A stretch of 64,000 nucleotides of DNA from Pediococcus ethanolidurans (GTDB lineage Bacteria; Bacillota; Bacilli; Lactobacillales; Lactobacillaceae). The notes under the pieces are model-generated. The model was not told where the DNA came from and did not search any database. It was given only the letters and a program-made list of their open reading frames with translations. The position numbers were made by a program, and so were the translations under genes. This document shows positions 44,438-52,790 of the stretch, one piece after another. The stretch is taken from positions 62,001 to 126,000 of the forward strand of contig NZ_JQBY01000001.1 of NCBI RefSeq assembly GCF_001437405.1, written 5' to 3'. Position 1 is the stretch's first letter. Each line of letters starts with the position of its first letter.

Positions 44438-45514
44438 TTATTTCTTTAAATTTTTACTACCCATTTTCATATGAAACTCAGGATCACTCGCAATATCAGG
44501 ATTAATTCCCTTTTCGGTGGAAATATAATAGGCTAAACACTGAAATGGAATAATATATTCTAATGCAGAAAAGTACAAATCATTAATAAACGGTAAAACT
44601 AAACTACGTACATTTTGGTTTTTATCGGAACTAACAGAATACTGATAGTCTGTTTTGGTAGCCAAATAATTCACTAATTTTAGTTGTCGTTTATAATATT
44701 GATCCTGCGTATTCTCGATTATTAACAAGACACTTGACTTATCAATAGCATTATATCCTCCATGCATAAACTCCTCAAGTTCGTAACCACTTACTCCTAC
44801 TCTGACCGTTTCTAAAAGTTTTAGGGTGCCCTCCATGACGGTACCCATACAATTTTGGTCTCCAATCACTCTAAAGCTTTTTTTATCTAACAGCTCCACT
44901 GCAGTGTCTTTAGCCCACAGAATACTTTCGTCAATAACCGATTGTAAATTAATAATCATACGTCTGATATTTCTGATATAGTTGTGATACACATCAATAC
45001 TAAAATATTCGTTTTGAAAACCGTAACTTAATCCCAAAAGAAAGAGAGTCAGAACAGTTGCTTCGTATCCTTTAGTTTTTGCAGAGGATGTTTCTATACC
45101 ACAATCCATAAATACATTTACGTCTCCAACTTCTTCAACATCTGTATTTTTTTCTCCAACAACTGTTATACACATATCGCCTCTCGCCTTTGCTTCTTTC
45201 AACGCATTAATAGTAGACACACTTGCTCCACTTTGCGAGATCCCAATAAATAAGGTTTGTGGACCATCCTCAGTTATTTCATTAATAAACTCATTTGGAA
45301 ATAAAGGTGTAACTTGAACTTTTAGTATATGCTCCAGGAATTTTTTCGCAGAAATTCCGGCATGGCAACTAGTCCCGGAACCAACAATATAAATTCGTTG
45401 AATCGTAGTTTTGTGTAGGTACTGATTTACTACAGACAACATTCTTTCATTATTCTCAAGAATGCTAATCAGAATGTCAGGTGTTTCTTTAACATATTTA
45501 ATCATTTTTATCAT
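44438..45514 (-). CDS. SIS-domain sugar-phosphate isomerase/deaminase (GlmS/FrlB-like)
   Basis: A 358-residue protein of two SIS domains, paralogous to 602-1660. Motifs: IVGSGTSCHAGISAKK (about 44-59), FIGISQSGASVSTINAL, SSAKTKGYEAT, and YELEEFMHGGYNAID in the second domain, where His sits as in GlmS-type enzymes. There is no glutaminase domain. As the last gene of an operon with NagA, it could convert the deacetylated amino-sugar phosphate to a ketose phosphate with loss of ammonia, as AgaS or NagB do; no nagB is present in the window. The ATG lies three bases after the IIC-IID stop. Confidence 0.82.
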   Translation of the reverse strand: MIKMIKYVKETPDILISILENNERMLSVVNQYLHKTTIQRIYIVGSGTSCHAGISAKKFLEHILKVQVTPLFPNEFINEITEDGPQTLFIGISQSGASVSTINALKEAKARGDMCITVVGEKNTDVEEVGDVNVFMDCGIETSSAKTKGYEATVLTLFLLGLSYGFQNEYFSIDVYHNYIRNIRRMIINLQSVIDESILWAKDTAVELLDKKSFRVIGDQNCMGTVMEGTLKLLETVRVGVSGYELEEFMHGGYNAIDKSSVLLIIENTQDQYYKRQLKLVNYLATKTDYQYSVSSDKNQNVRSLVLPFINDLYFSALEYIIPFQCLAYYISTEKGINPDIASDPEFHMKMGSKNLKK

Positions 45515-45517
45515 CTT

Positions 45518-47092
45518 TTATAACACCCCTACTAGTACACCCACTACACCGAATACCATTAGACCAAGCATAATATAATCTACCTTGATTCCTCTTTTGA
45601 CTAACCAATATACCAAAAAAGTTAGTCCTAATGGTAGCATTGCTGGTAAAACATTGTTGAAAGTATCTTGTAATACTGTTTTTGCACCGTTTGAAGTGAA
45701 AACAAGAGGTGTAGATATCTGAACCATTGTTGCAATCATTGCTCCAACTACAAACGTACCTAATAACTTGGCTGAGGCAGTCAATTTTTCAAATAGTCCA
45801 GTTGCGTATGCTTTTTGAATAAATTGCATTCCTCCTGTGTACCCTAGTTTCAAGCCACCAAACCGTAAAATATAATGTGGAATATTGTAGATTAATATAA
45901 ATAGTATTGCACCTAAAATATTTCCTTTCAAAGCAAGTCCCACACCTATACCTGCTCCAATTATTCTTATTGTTCCCCAGAAAAATGAATCTCCAATTCC
46001 TGCTAATGGTCCCATTAAAGCAGCTTTGATTGCTCCAATAGCCGAAGGATCAAAATCTTCCTTTGCCGCGTTCTCTTCCTCCATAGCAACAACGATTCCG
46101 ACAATAAAAGTAACAAATTGTGGTGATGTGTTAAAAAAAACAACATGTCGTTTTAGTGCTTCTGCTAAATCTTTTTTATCAGGATATATTTTCCTTAACG
46201 CTGGCAATACTGTGAAACAAAAACCTATACCCTGCATTCGCTCATAATTAAATGCGCCTTGTAAGGCAAGAGAGCGAAAAATAGTTTTATAAAAAGTCCT
46301 TCTGTCCAAAACTCGTAATGGTTTCTCACTGCTACTTTCGCTGTTCGACGAAAATGAAATTTTATTTTCTCTAGCAGCATTTCGATAGGTGACGTACGCA
46401 ACGGATGCACCAATAATGGATACAGAAACCATGCTCATTTTTAAAACTGCAGCTAGAATAAAACCAATAAATAAATACGGAGCACTATCCTTATCGTAAA
46501 TAAATCTCATCAAAACGGCAATTCCTAAAGCAGGTAATATGCCAGCTGACATCTGAAGACCAGTTAAAATATTTTGTGGGATTGCTTTAACTACTTCTCG
46601 AACCAAATCTGCTCCGAAGAATATACCTAAAAAAACCGGAATAAATGATAATATGAAAAACACAGCCGCTCCAAACCAAAGCAAATGTTCGATACCCTTA
46701 TCATTTCCATTTTTGGCATATGTGTCGGCTTTACTATTTAAAGTAGTATTAATGACACGTGCAATGATACCAAGGCTTTGAGCTAAAATTGCAATTGGTA
46801 AAGCTACGGCAATTGCCGTTTTTGTATCTAATCCCGAAAGAATTGCATACGCCGTCCCTAAGATACCTCCGGTAACCATATCAGGTGGTGTAGCACCACC
46901 GATATTTACAAGACCCATCCAAACTAATTCAAGCGAGCCACCCATAATAATTCCCGTCTGAAAGTCTCCTAAAATTAATCCAACAATTGGGCCCACAACT
47001 AAGGGCCTGTCTAACATATTCTGACCAAACATGCGAGAATCCCATTGAGCAAGGCCAGCAAGTATCCCCAACGCTAAAGCTTGAAAAAACAT
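45518..47092 (-). CDS. Fused PTS mannose-family IIC-IID protein
   Basis: One 524-residue protein holds both membrane subunits. Residues about 1-255 are IIC (FGQNMLDRPLVVGPIVG, GGATPPDMVTGGILGTAYA). A polar linker (about 250-268, with SSNSESSSEKP) leads into IID (about 268-524: KTIFRSLALQGAFNYERMQ, GIGDSFFWGTIRIIGAGIG). In most mannose-type systems, including both others here, these are separate proteins. No stop codon or slippery run marks the junction. The ATG at 47092 has GGGGG eight bases upstream; the ATG at 47110 overlaps that site. Confidence 0.93.
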   Translation of the reverse strand: MFFQALALGILAGLAQWDSRMFGQNMLDRPLVVGPIVGLILGDFQTGIIMGGSLELVWMGLVNIGGATPPDMVTGGILGTAYAILSGLDTKTAIAVALPIAILAQSLGIIARVINTTLNSKADTYAKNGNDKGIEHLLWFGAAVFFILSFIPVFLGIFFGADLVREVVKAIPQNILTGLQMSAGILPALGIAVLMRFIYDKDSAPYLFIGFILAAVLKMSMVSVSIIGASVAYVTYRNAARENKISFSSNSESSSEKPLRVLDRRTFYKTIFRSLALQGAFNYERMQGIGFCFTVLPALRKIYPDKKDLAEALKRHVVFFNTSPQFVTFIVGIVVAMEEENAAKEDFDPSAIGAIKAALMGPLAGIGDSFFWGTIRIIGAGIGVGLALKGNILGAILFILIYNIPHYILRFGGLKLGYTGGMQFIQKAYATGLFEKLTASAKLLGTFVVGAMIATMVQISTPLVFTSNGAKTVLQDTFNNVLPAMLPLGLTFLVYWLVKRGIKVDYIMLGLMVFGVVGVLVGVL

Positions 47093-47118
47093 TACGTTAT
47101 CCCCCTTCAATCAAGATA

Positions 47119-47610
47119 TTATTGTTTTTGTGCATAAATTTTTTTAGCCTCAGTAATTGAGAATTCCTTTTCCGAAGGAATTACCTGAACACTAACGTGC
47201 TTTCCCAAACTAATCATTGAGTCGCAATTACTAAGATCATTCTGAGAAAGAAACACTTGTCTATCAATTCGATATCTATTTTCTGCTTTACGAATACCAC
47301 CAAGAATCACTTTTTTTATATCGGGAATACTTTTTGTCAATACTAGCGCATCATCTGTACTTTCAACCACCAAAAACATTTTTCTTTGTTTATTTGAAGT
47401 ATCATTACAAAATTTAATTGTGTCTTCAGTAGTCAGAATTTCTAAATCTACACTTGGTGGTTTCGCTAAAGTCAAGGCCATTTGTAAAAAGGGATCTTTA
47501 GCATTCCTATCATTTGAAACTACTATGGTATCTGCACTGAGATATGACGTCCAAGTCACAGCAACTTGACCATGTATTAATCTATCATCCACACGCAATA
47601 GTGAAATCAT
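47119..47610 (-). CDS. PTS mannose-family IIB component (NagA operon)
   Basis: A 163-residue IIB with the active His in LRVDDRLIHGQVAVTW (His15), followed by TIVVSNDRNAKDP. It lies 13 bases after IIA. It phosphorylates the sugar carried by the fused IIC-IID. Confidence 0.92.
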   Translation of the reverse strand: MISLLRVDDRLIHGQVAVTWTSYLSADTIVVSNDRNAKDPFLQMALTLAKPPSVDLEILTTEDTIKFCNDTSNKQRKMFLVVESTDDALVLTKSIPDIKKVILGGIRKAENRYRIDRQVFLSQNDLSNCDSMISLGKHVSVQVIPSEKEFSITEAKKIYAQKQ

Positions 47611-47623
47611 AATTTTTCTCCTT

Positions 47624-48022
47624 TTATTTATCTTTTACTAAATCATTTAAATATGTGAGAGAGGCCTTTGCATTATCTATAGCCGTGTGCAACAGTTTAT
47701 CAGTATTTTCTTCATTACTTAGAACTATCTCAAGCAAAAGGGCCAAATTAAGTTCCGAAACTACATACAAATTTTGATAATTCTTTAAATACGGAAAAGC
47801 AAATTGTGTTGAACTTCCACCTGGTATATCCGTTAGAATTATCATTTCTCCAGAATTTTTGTTATTTTCTAGAAATAATTCTATTTGTTCTTTTATAGTT
47901 TTAGGAGTGTCATCTTCTGAGATTGTTAATGTATTTAGACTTGAGACACCAGTAATTAATTTAAGTGAATCCTTTATACCATTTGCAAATTCTCCATGTG
48001 TAAGTACAAGTATATTTCTCAT
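47624..48022 (-). CDS. PTS mannose-family IIA component (NagA operon)
   Basis: A 132-residue EIIA-Man with the active His in ILVLTHGEFANGIKDS (about residue 9) and LTDIPGGSSTQFAFP. Its ATG overlaps the nagA stop (ATGA), so it is coupled to NagA. Confidence 0.9.
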   Translation of the reverse strand: MRNILVLTHGEFANGIKDSLKLITGVSSLNTLTISEDDTPKTIKEQIELFLENNKNSGEMIILTDIPGGSSTQFAFPYLKNYQNLYVVSELNLALLLEIVLSNEENTDKLLHTAIDNAKASLTYLNDLVKDK

Positions 48023-49167
48023 TTATTCTGTTCCATCCTTTTACCATGTATAAACGTTTCAGTCACTTCATAATTAGAATCCAAAATGGTAATATCCGCA
48101 TCATAACCTTGATCAAGTCTTCCTTTTGAATTTGATATATTTAGCAGCTGTGCCGGGTATAAAGAGGCCATTTTGAATGCCTCAACTTGTTCAATAGACG
48201 AATTTTGAATCACGTTTTTAACTGCATGATTCATTTTTAAAATGCTACCGGCCAAGGTCCCGGCTTTTTTGAGACGAACACTACCATCAACATTTAATTG
48301 CACTTGTCGACCATGTAGTTCATATTCGCCTAATGGAAGTCCTTTCGTACGATTTGAATCAGTGATTAAAATCAATTTTTTGGAAGTTTTAATCTTATTT
48401 AATAAATTAACAGTGTTGAAATTTATATGAATTCCGTCAGCAATAAACTCACAAACTAAGCTATCACTTAACAATGCATATCCTGACAACGCAAGTTCTC
48501 TGTGATGAATCTGTGGCATTCCATTAAACATATGTGTAACTAGTTTTGCACCGGCTGTCTCTCCATTTTTGGCATCCTGAAAACTCGCACCTGAATGTCC
48601 CATGCTCACTAAAATTTTATGATCATGAAGATATCGAATAAGGAGTAGATTACTATCTTTTTCGGGAGCAATTGTCACACGTTTAATTGTGTTACTACTT
48701 GCATCATTGAACGATTTAAAGTCTTCAATAGTTGGCGTAATTATACTCTCTCTATTTTGCGCACCAGCATATTGAGGGTTAATGAATGGGCCCTCCAAAT
48801 GAATTCCGAGACAGTTGGATCCAGAATCAATATTTTGATCTCTAATTTTATGCCCTAATGTTTTTAATCGCTTAATTAATTCATCTTTTTTTAACGTAGT
48901 CGAGGTAGCCAAAAAAGATGTTGTTCCTTCTGACAATAAATGTTGTCTAACTCTTTCAAATGAATTTGCGTTATCGTCAAGTACATCTGCATCATATCCA
49001 CCATGAATATGCAGATCAATGAATCCTGGGACTATAAATGAATCACCATAATCAATATCGCATTTGTATTTTGAATTGTGCACAAATTTCACTTTTCTAT
49101 TTTCTATTTCTAGTACAGCAGGTTGAAGTTTATCTTTTATTAAAACTTTGCTACTTTTAATCAACAT
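48019..49167 (-). CDS. nagA: N-acetylglucosamine-6-phosphate deacetylase
   Basis: A 382-residue amidohydrolase, near the usual NagA length. Metal and substrate residues are visible in FIDLHIHGGYDADV, LHLEGPFINPQYAGAQ, SMGHSGASF, THMFNGMPQIHHRE and the catalytic Asp in LITDSNRTKG. It removes acetate from an N-acetylhexosamine 6-phosphate; in this operon the sugar is presumably delivered by the mannose-family PTS, and could be GlcNAc, GalNAc or ManNAc. AAGGGA precedes the ATG. It lies 16 bases after the DUF1275 gene and overlaps the IIA gene by four bases. Confidence 0.93.
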   Translation of the reverse strand: MLIKSSKVLIKDKLQPAVLEIENRKVKFVHNSKYKCDIDYGDSFIVPGFIDLHIHGGYDADVLDDNANSFERVRQHLLSEGTTSFLATSTTLKKDELIKRLKTLGHKIRDQNIDSGSNCLGIHLEGPFINPQYAGAQNRESIITPTIEDFKSFNDASSNTIKRVTIAPEKDSNLLLIRYLHDHKILVSMGHSGASFQDAKNGETAGAKLVTHMFNGMPQIHHRELALSGYALLSDSLVCEFIADGIHINFNTVNLLNKIKTSKKLILITDSNRTKGLPLGEYELHGRQVQLNVDGSVRLKKAGTLAGSILKMNHAVKNVIQNSSIEQVEAFKMASLYPAQLLNISNSKGRLDQGYDADITILDSNYEVTETFIHGKRMEQNK

Positions 49168-49183
49168 ATAATATTGTCCCTTT

Positions 49184-49837
49184 CTATCTTCGAATGATTC
49201 CTTGCTGTATTTTCAAAGCGAAAGGAATCACACATAAAATTGATGTTAAGGTCAAAATGGCCAATTTACCAAAACTACAAACAAATCCGCCTATCACACC
49301 TCCTGAAAAAAAGGTGAAAACAATTACGAAAATATCTTTCAAAGTACCTTTGCTTTGCTTTTCTCTTTTTTTAAAACTCAACGTAGCGTTAACATACATA
49401 TTTTTTAGATTTCCAGTCATAATCCCATTATTCAGATTACTTTCACCAAAATTTCTAAATAAGGTCAACGCAAGACCAGAAATGAAACTAAAAGAAAGAA
49501 TACTTAAGTTGATATCTATACTGTTTTGAAATAACGTATTCACCCAAATAATCAAAGAAAACACACTCCAACCATACAAATAATTTTGTGCATTTTTCTT
49601 AATCATCAAAGAAGCAAAAATACACCCCATAGCAAAGCCAATTAATAAATCAAAATTTGAATATGCCAATTTCAAATCTCCTCGCGAAAGTTTTATACCC
49701 AAATTTATTAAATTACCTGTCTGAGCACTAATTAAAGTGGACTGATTAAAAACTACAGAGTACGCATTTAATATTCCAATAATTAAAGTTGAGAGAAAAG
49801 TTAATACACCTCCGGTATTTTCAGAATTCTTTTGCAT
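49184..49837 (-). CDS. DUF1275 (YoaK-family) membrane protein
   Basis: A 217-residue protein of about six membrane segments. It fits the DUF1275/YoaK family: FNQSTLISAQTGNLINLGIKL near the N-terminus and NFGESNLNNGIMTGNLKNMY in the second half, each with the Thr-Gly-Asn motif. Function unknown; some members sit near sugar or sulfur genes. GGAAGTG precedes the ATG. It is the first gene of the NagA operon, opposite rpiR, so it is probably a transport or stress partner of that pathway. Confidence 0.8.
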   Translation of the reverse strand: MQKNSENTGGVLTFLSTLIIGILNAYSVVFNQSTLISAQTGNLINLGIKLSRGDLKLAYSNFDLLIGFAMGCIFASLMIKKNAQNYLYGWSVFSLIIWVNTLFQNSIDINLSILSFSFISGLALTLFRNFGESNLNNGIMTGNLKNMYVNATLSFKKREKQSKGTLKDIFVIVFTFFSGGVIGGFVCSFGKLAILTLTSILCVIPFALKIQQGIIRR

Positions 49838-49883
49838 TATTTCACTTCCGATTTTTGGTTAAATCTGGTACACTACTTTTGAA

Positions 49884-49895
49884 TTAAGCGCTTAC
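49884..49895 (-). promoter_or_regulatory. cre-like site of the NagA operon
   Basis: A TAAGCGCTTA palindrome with CcpA-like flanks (GTAAGCGCTTAA on the minus strand) lies about 50 bases upstream of the first gene. Confidence 0.5.
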
Positions 49896-49963
49896 TTCAA
49901 CTGCAATTATATATAGCTTAACTAAAAAGTCTATACGATATTAGTTATTGAATATATAATCAC

Positions 49964-50000
49964 ACACTTTGTAATATATTTCGTAATTGAAACAGAGTGT
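49964..50000. promoter_or_regulatory. Imperfect inverted repeat before rpiR (candidate operator)
   Basis: ACACTTTG and CAGAGTGT (seven of eight bases complementary) are spaced 21 bases apart, just upstream of the regulator's ribosome site. Low-confidence operator candidate. Confidence 0.3.
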
Positions 50001-50022
50001 TCACAAAAATAAAGGAGATATT

Positions 50023-50772
50023 ATGCTGTTTTTAGATTATTCGCCAAAATTAAATACTACAGAAATCGATATATTTCACTATATCTCTAAGAATTCAAGT
50101 AAAGTTTGTTTTATGACAATAAGGGAATTATCCGAAGAAATGCATATTGGACAAACAAGTATATGGAGATTTTGTAAGAAGTTTGAATGTGAGGGTTATT
50201 CTGATTTTAGATTTAAGTTGAGACAATATGTCAAAGAAAAGAAAAAACGTGCTATAAGTGAAGCAATTGACGAAACTGCTTTAATAAGTTTTTTGCATCA
50301 AACAACTGAAGAATTTATTGGAAATAGAATTCAGGAGGCAAGTAAAGAACTTATTGATAAAGAAATCATTATTTTTCTGGGATGGGGAGCTTCAAAAATT
50401 ATCGCCGACTACGGTGCATATTATTTCTCAAGTATATTTAATTTTTCCCTTAGTGTAGCCAATCCACTTGCTAATCCCATCAGTAATATTTCTGGAGAAA
50501 CAGCAAAAAAAGTTGGAATAATTGCCATGTCAATGTCTGGAGAATCACCAAAAGTAATTAGAAACTTAGAATATTTTACAGACCTAGGAACAACCATAGT
50601 ATCTATCACTAATAGTGATAAAAACTCGATTTCCAACATTTCCGATGTAAACATTCCAATTTATGTATCTATCGAAATGAACTTAACAGCCGATATTACT
50701 AGTCATGTACCCGCAATTTTTTTAATCGAAAAATTGGCAAAAAATATTGCGATTTTACAAAAAAGTTCATAA
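50023..50772 (+). CDS. RpiR-family regulator of the NagA/mannose-family PTS operon
   Basis: A 249-residue regulator with N-terminal HTH_6 (ELSEEMHIGQTSIWRFCKKF, about 25-50) and a SIS domain (about 105-230; IIFLGWGASKIIADY and the ligand loop IAMSMSGESPKVI). The ATG at 50023 has AAAGGAG seven bases upstream; an in-frame start 36 bases earlier lacks a site. It is divergent from the operon beginning at 49837, which it most likely controls through a phosphosugar ligand. A short hairpin with T-rich tail (50787-50812) follows it. Confidence 0.9.
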   Translation: MLFLDYSPKLNTTEIDIFHYISKNSSKVCFMTIRELSEEMHIGQTSIWRFCKKFECEGYSDFRFKLRQYVKEKKKRAISEAIDETALISFLHQTTEEFIGNRIQEASKELIDKEIIIFLGWGASKIIADYGAYYFSSIFNFSLSVANPLANPISNISGETAKKVGIIAMSMSGESPKVIRNLEYFTDLGTTIVSITNSDKNSISNISDVNIPIYVSIEMNLTADITSHVPAIFLIEKLAKNIAILQKSS

Positions 50773-50786
50773 TAAAAATTCGTAAA

Positions 50787-50812
50787 CTAAAAAGGTTTAC
50801 TTTATTTAGTAT
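50787..50812 (+). terminator. Weak terminator after rpiR
   Basis: GTAAAC and GTTTAC arms around a seven-base loop, followed by TTTATTT. The following stretch 50813-51130 is AT-rich and shows no gene or signal I recognise. Confidence 0.5.
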
Positions 50813-51131
50813 AAATAAGCCTGAAGTATTCATGGTAAAGGACCCAACGTCAATTGTTATCTAATATCGGTTACTTTTTAATTTTGAACTATTTCAATGT
50901 ACGAAATTTATATGATTTTCAAAATATCTACTTACACATCTTTAAACTTGTCTGAATCAATAGTGTTACTTTTGCATACTTATTTGTACTTGCGTCAATA
51001 GTCATCACGATTGAGTAATAGACTTTTTTCTTAAGTGCTGTAGTGTCAAAAATACCTAAAGTTTATTTCCAGAGTGTATTTTTTCAATTAAATAGTTCGC
51101 ACATGTTCCTAATCAAATTATAATCAAGTGC

Positions 51132-51160
51132 TTGACACACACATTATTCCGTATAATAAT
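51132..51160 (+). promoter_or_regulatory. Promoter of the T-box leader
   Basis: TTGACA (51132-51137), a 17-base spacer and AATAAT (51155-51160) form a good sigma-A promoter. Confidence 0.75.
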
Positions 51161-51167
51161 ATGCTGT

Positions 51168-51475
51168 ATTAAGTTAATAAATAAGCAAACAAATAGATGA
51201 GTAGATTATTATGACTTCACAGAGAACTGTCATTTTGGTGTAAGACAGTAGGAACTAATAATTGAAGATGGTCTAAATTAATGTTTTTTGTCACTGAGCT
51301 AATCAGTTAGGTGACAGCGGACACGCCCGATAGCACGCTAGAGTATTCAAAATTAAGTAGTACTCGAAAAGAAATAACTTGTGAAAGTTATTTAAAATAA
51401 GGTGGTACCGCGAAAAGCAATTTCGTCCTTAATCTATTGAAAGATTAAGAGTGAAATTGCTTTTTATTTTTGAAT
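51168..51475 (+). promoter_or_regulatory. T-box leader (tRNA-sensing riboswitch) with terminator
   Basis: The T-box core AAGGTGGTACCGCG is at 51399-51412. Upstream, Stem I has AGTA in the specifier loop, an ATTATTA/TAATAAT helix, and the AGAGA-ACTGTC...GGTG...GACAGT apical part. The terminator, a long stem with AAGCAATTTC and GAAATTGCTT arms, is at 51415-51470 with a T-run. The 3' side of the specifier loop reads TGAAGATGG, so the codon is probably GAU (Asp) or AUG (Met); I cannot decide. The next gene is not an amino-acid gene, which is unusual: the following 51476-51611 stretch contains a ribosome-site-like AGAGGTG and a 17-codon open stretch starting ACG, perhaps what remains of the original target. 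Confidence 0.88.
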
Positions 51476-51611
51476 TACAAAATAGAGGTGAAACTACGAA
51501 TCATAAAGCTCAGTGTTACCAATTTAACTGCCATATAGTGCTGAAATAAATTCTGTTAAAAAATATTATCACTAGATGAATATCTCAAATTAGAGAAAAA
51601 GAGGAAAAAAT

Positions 51612-52382
51612 ATGAGTAAATTAGCTATTATTACAGGTTCCGGTCAAGGTATTGGTGAAGGCATCGCGCATCGTTTAGCCAAAGATGGTTATGCGATCGC
51701 TGTTGCCGATATCAATCAAACCACCGCAAAAAAAGTGGCGCAAAGTTTACAGGACGCGGGTTATTCTGCTAAAGCCTACTTAGTAGACGTCGCAAATCGC
51801 AAACAAGTTTTCCAATTAGTTGCTGATGCAGTTGCTGACTTAGGTGAACTTGCCGTATATGTGAACAACGCCGGTATTGCATTTATTGATTCATTTATCG
51901 ACTCCGATCCCAAAGATGTCGAACGGTTATTAGACGTCAATCTCAAGGGAACTTATTGGGGAATTCAAGCTGCCGCCACACAATTTAAAAGGCAGGGACA
52001 TGGCGGCCGCATTATCAATGCCGCATCCCTTGCTGGCTATGAAGCTTCTGCCTTACAAAGTGCTTATTCTGCTTCAAAATTTGGAATCCGTGGCTTAACA
52101 CAGTCGGCCGCTAAAGAACTGGCCGAAGATAAAATTACGGTTAATGCTTATAATCCCGGCATTGTGCGTACCAAGATGCGCGATGCAATTGATAAAAAAA
52201 CTGCTAGTATCAAACATGAGACCGTTGCTCAACAACAGGCTAATTGTTTAAGTGAAATCGCTATTGGTCGGGAAGCAACACCTGCTGATATAGCTGAAGT
52301 TGTTGCCTGGTTTGCCTCTGACGCTGCTGGCTATGTAACAGGACAATCTCTACAAGTTGATGGTGGCATGCGATTCCATTAA
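51612..52382 (+). CDS. butA: Short-chain dehydrogenase, diacetyl/acetoin reductase-like
   Basis: A 256-residue classical SDR. NAD(P)-binding TGSGQGIGEGIA is at about 8-19, NNAG in the middle, and the active-site Ser and YSASK in AASLAGYEASALQSAYSASKF. The tail GYVTGQSLQVDGGMRFH is typical of acetoin/diacetyl reductases (butanediol dehydrogenases). It would reduce diacetyl to acetoin or acetoin to butanediol. The codons are richer in G and C than in the neighbouring genes, suggesting separate acquisition. AAAGAGG lies before the ATG. It follows the T-box leader by about 140 bases and has its own terminator. Confidence 0.85.
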   Translation: MSKLAIITGSGQGIGEGIAHRLAKDGYAIAVADINQTTAKKVAQSLQDAGYSAKAYLVDVANRKQVFQLVADAVADLGELAVYVNNAGIAFIDSFIDSDPKDVERLLDVNLKGTYWGIQAAATQFKRQGHGGRIINAASLAGYEASALQSAYSASKFGIRGLTQSAAKELAEDKITVNAYNPGIVRTKMRDAIDKKTASIKHETVAQQQANCLSEIAIGREATPADIAEVVAWFASDAAGYVTGQSLQVDGGMRFH

Positions 52383-52395
52383 AAAATAAAATTAC

Positions 52396-52439
52396 AAGAG
52401 TACGTTTCTAGGCTTGTAAAAAGAAACGTACTCTTTTTT
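52396..52439 (+). terminator. Rho-independent terminator after the SDR gene
   Basis: Perfect thirteen-base arms (52396-52408 and 52423-52435; AAGAGTACGTTTC and its complement) with a 14-base loop are followed by six T. The remaining 52440-52790 stretch holds only a short open fragment on the minus strand (stop at 52494) that I cannot assign, and the surface protein leader. Confidence 0.85.
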
Positions 52440-52790
52440 GTGCCACAAAATTGATCGTTAGCAAAATAATGTTATCCATCCCCAATTTTACAATCAAGTC
52501 AGTCGTCTTGTATAAATGGTTAAGCCGGAAATCACCATCTGATATTTATCATCATCAGGCGTTGCACTTTGACCATCAACCATAAAATTCCATAAAGTCT
52601 TTTCACACCTATCTTTCTACTTAACCATGTTATAATCCAGTTGATATGTCACCAAAAGTTGGTAATTATTCCTACATCTATATTAAATTTTGTTTGCTTG
52701 CACGCCAATAAGCTTTTTTAATAGTTGATTATTCAATCATGTTTTTATATTCGCGGATTATAAGACATGTGTCATATGGAGGAGATAACT

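Noticed and set aside
52494-52610. A short minus-strand gene ending at 52494 (about 36 codons)
   Set aside because: No convincing start or ribosome site, and no recognisable product; at most a relic.
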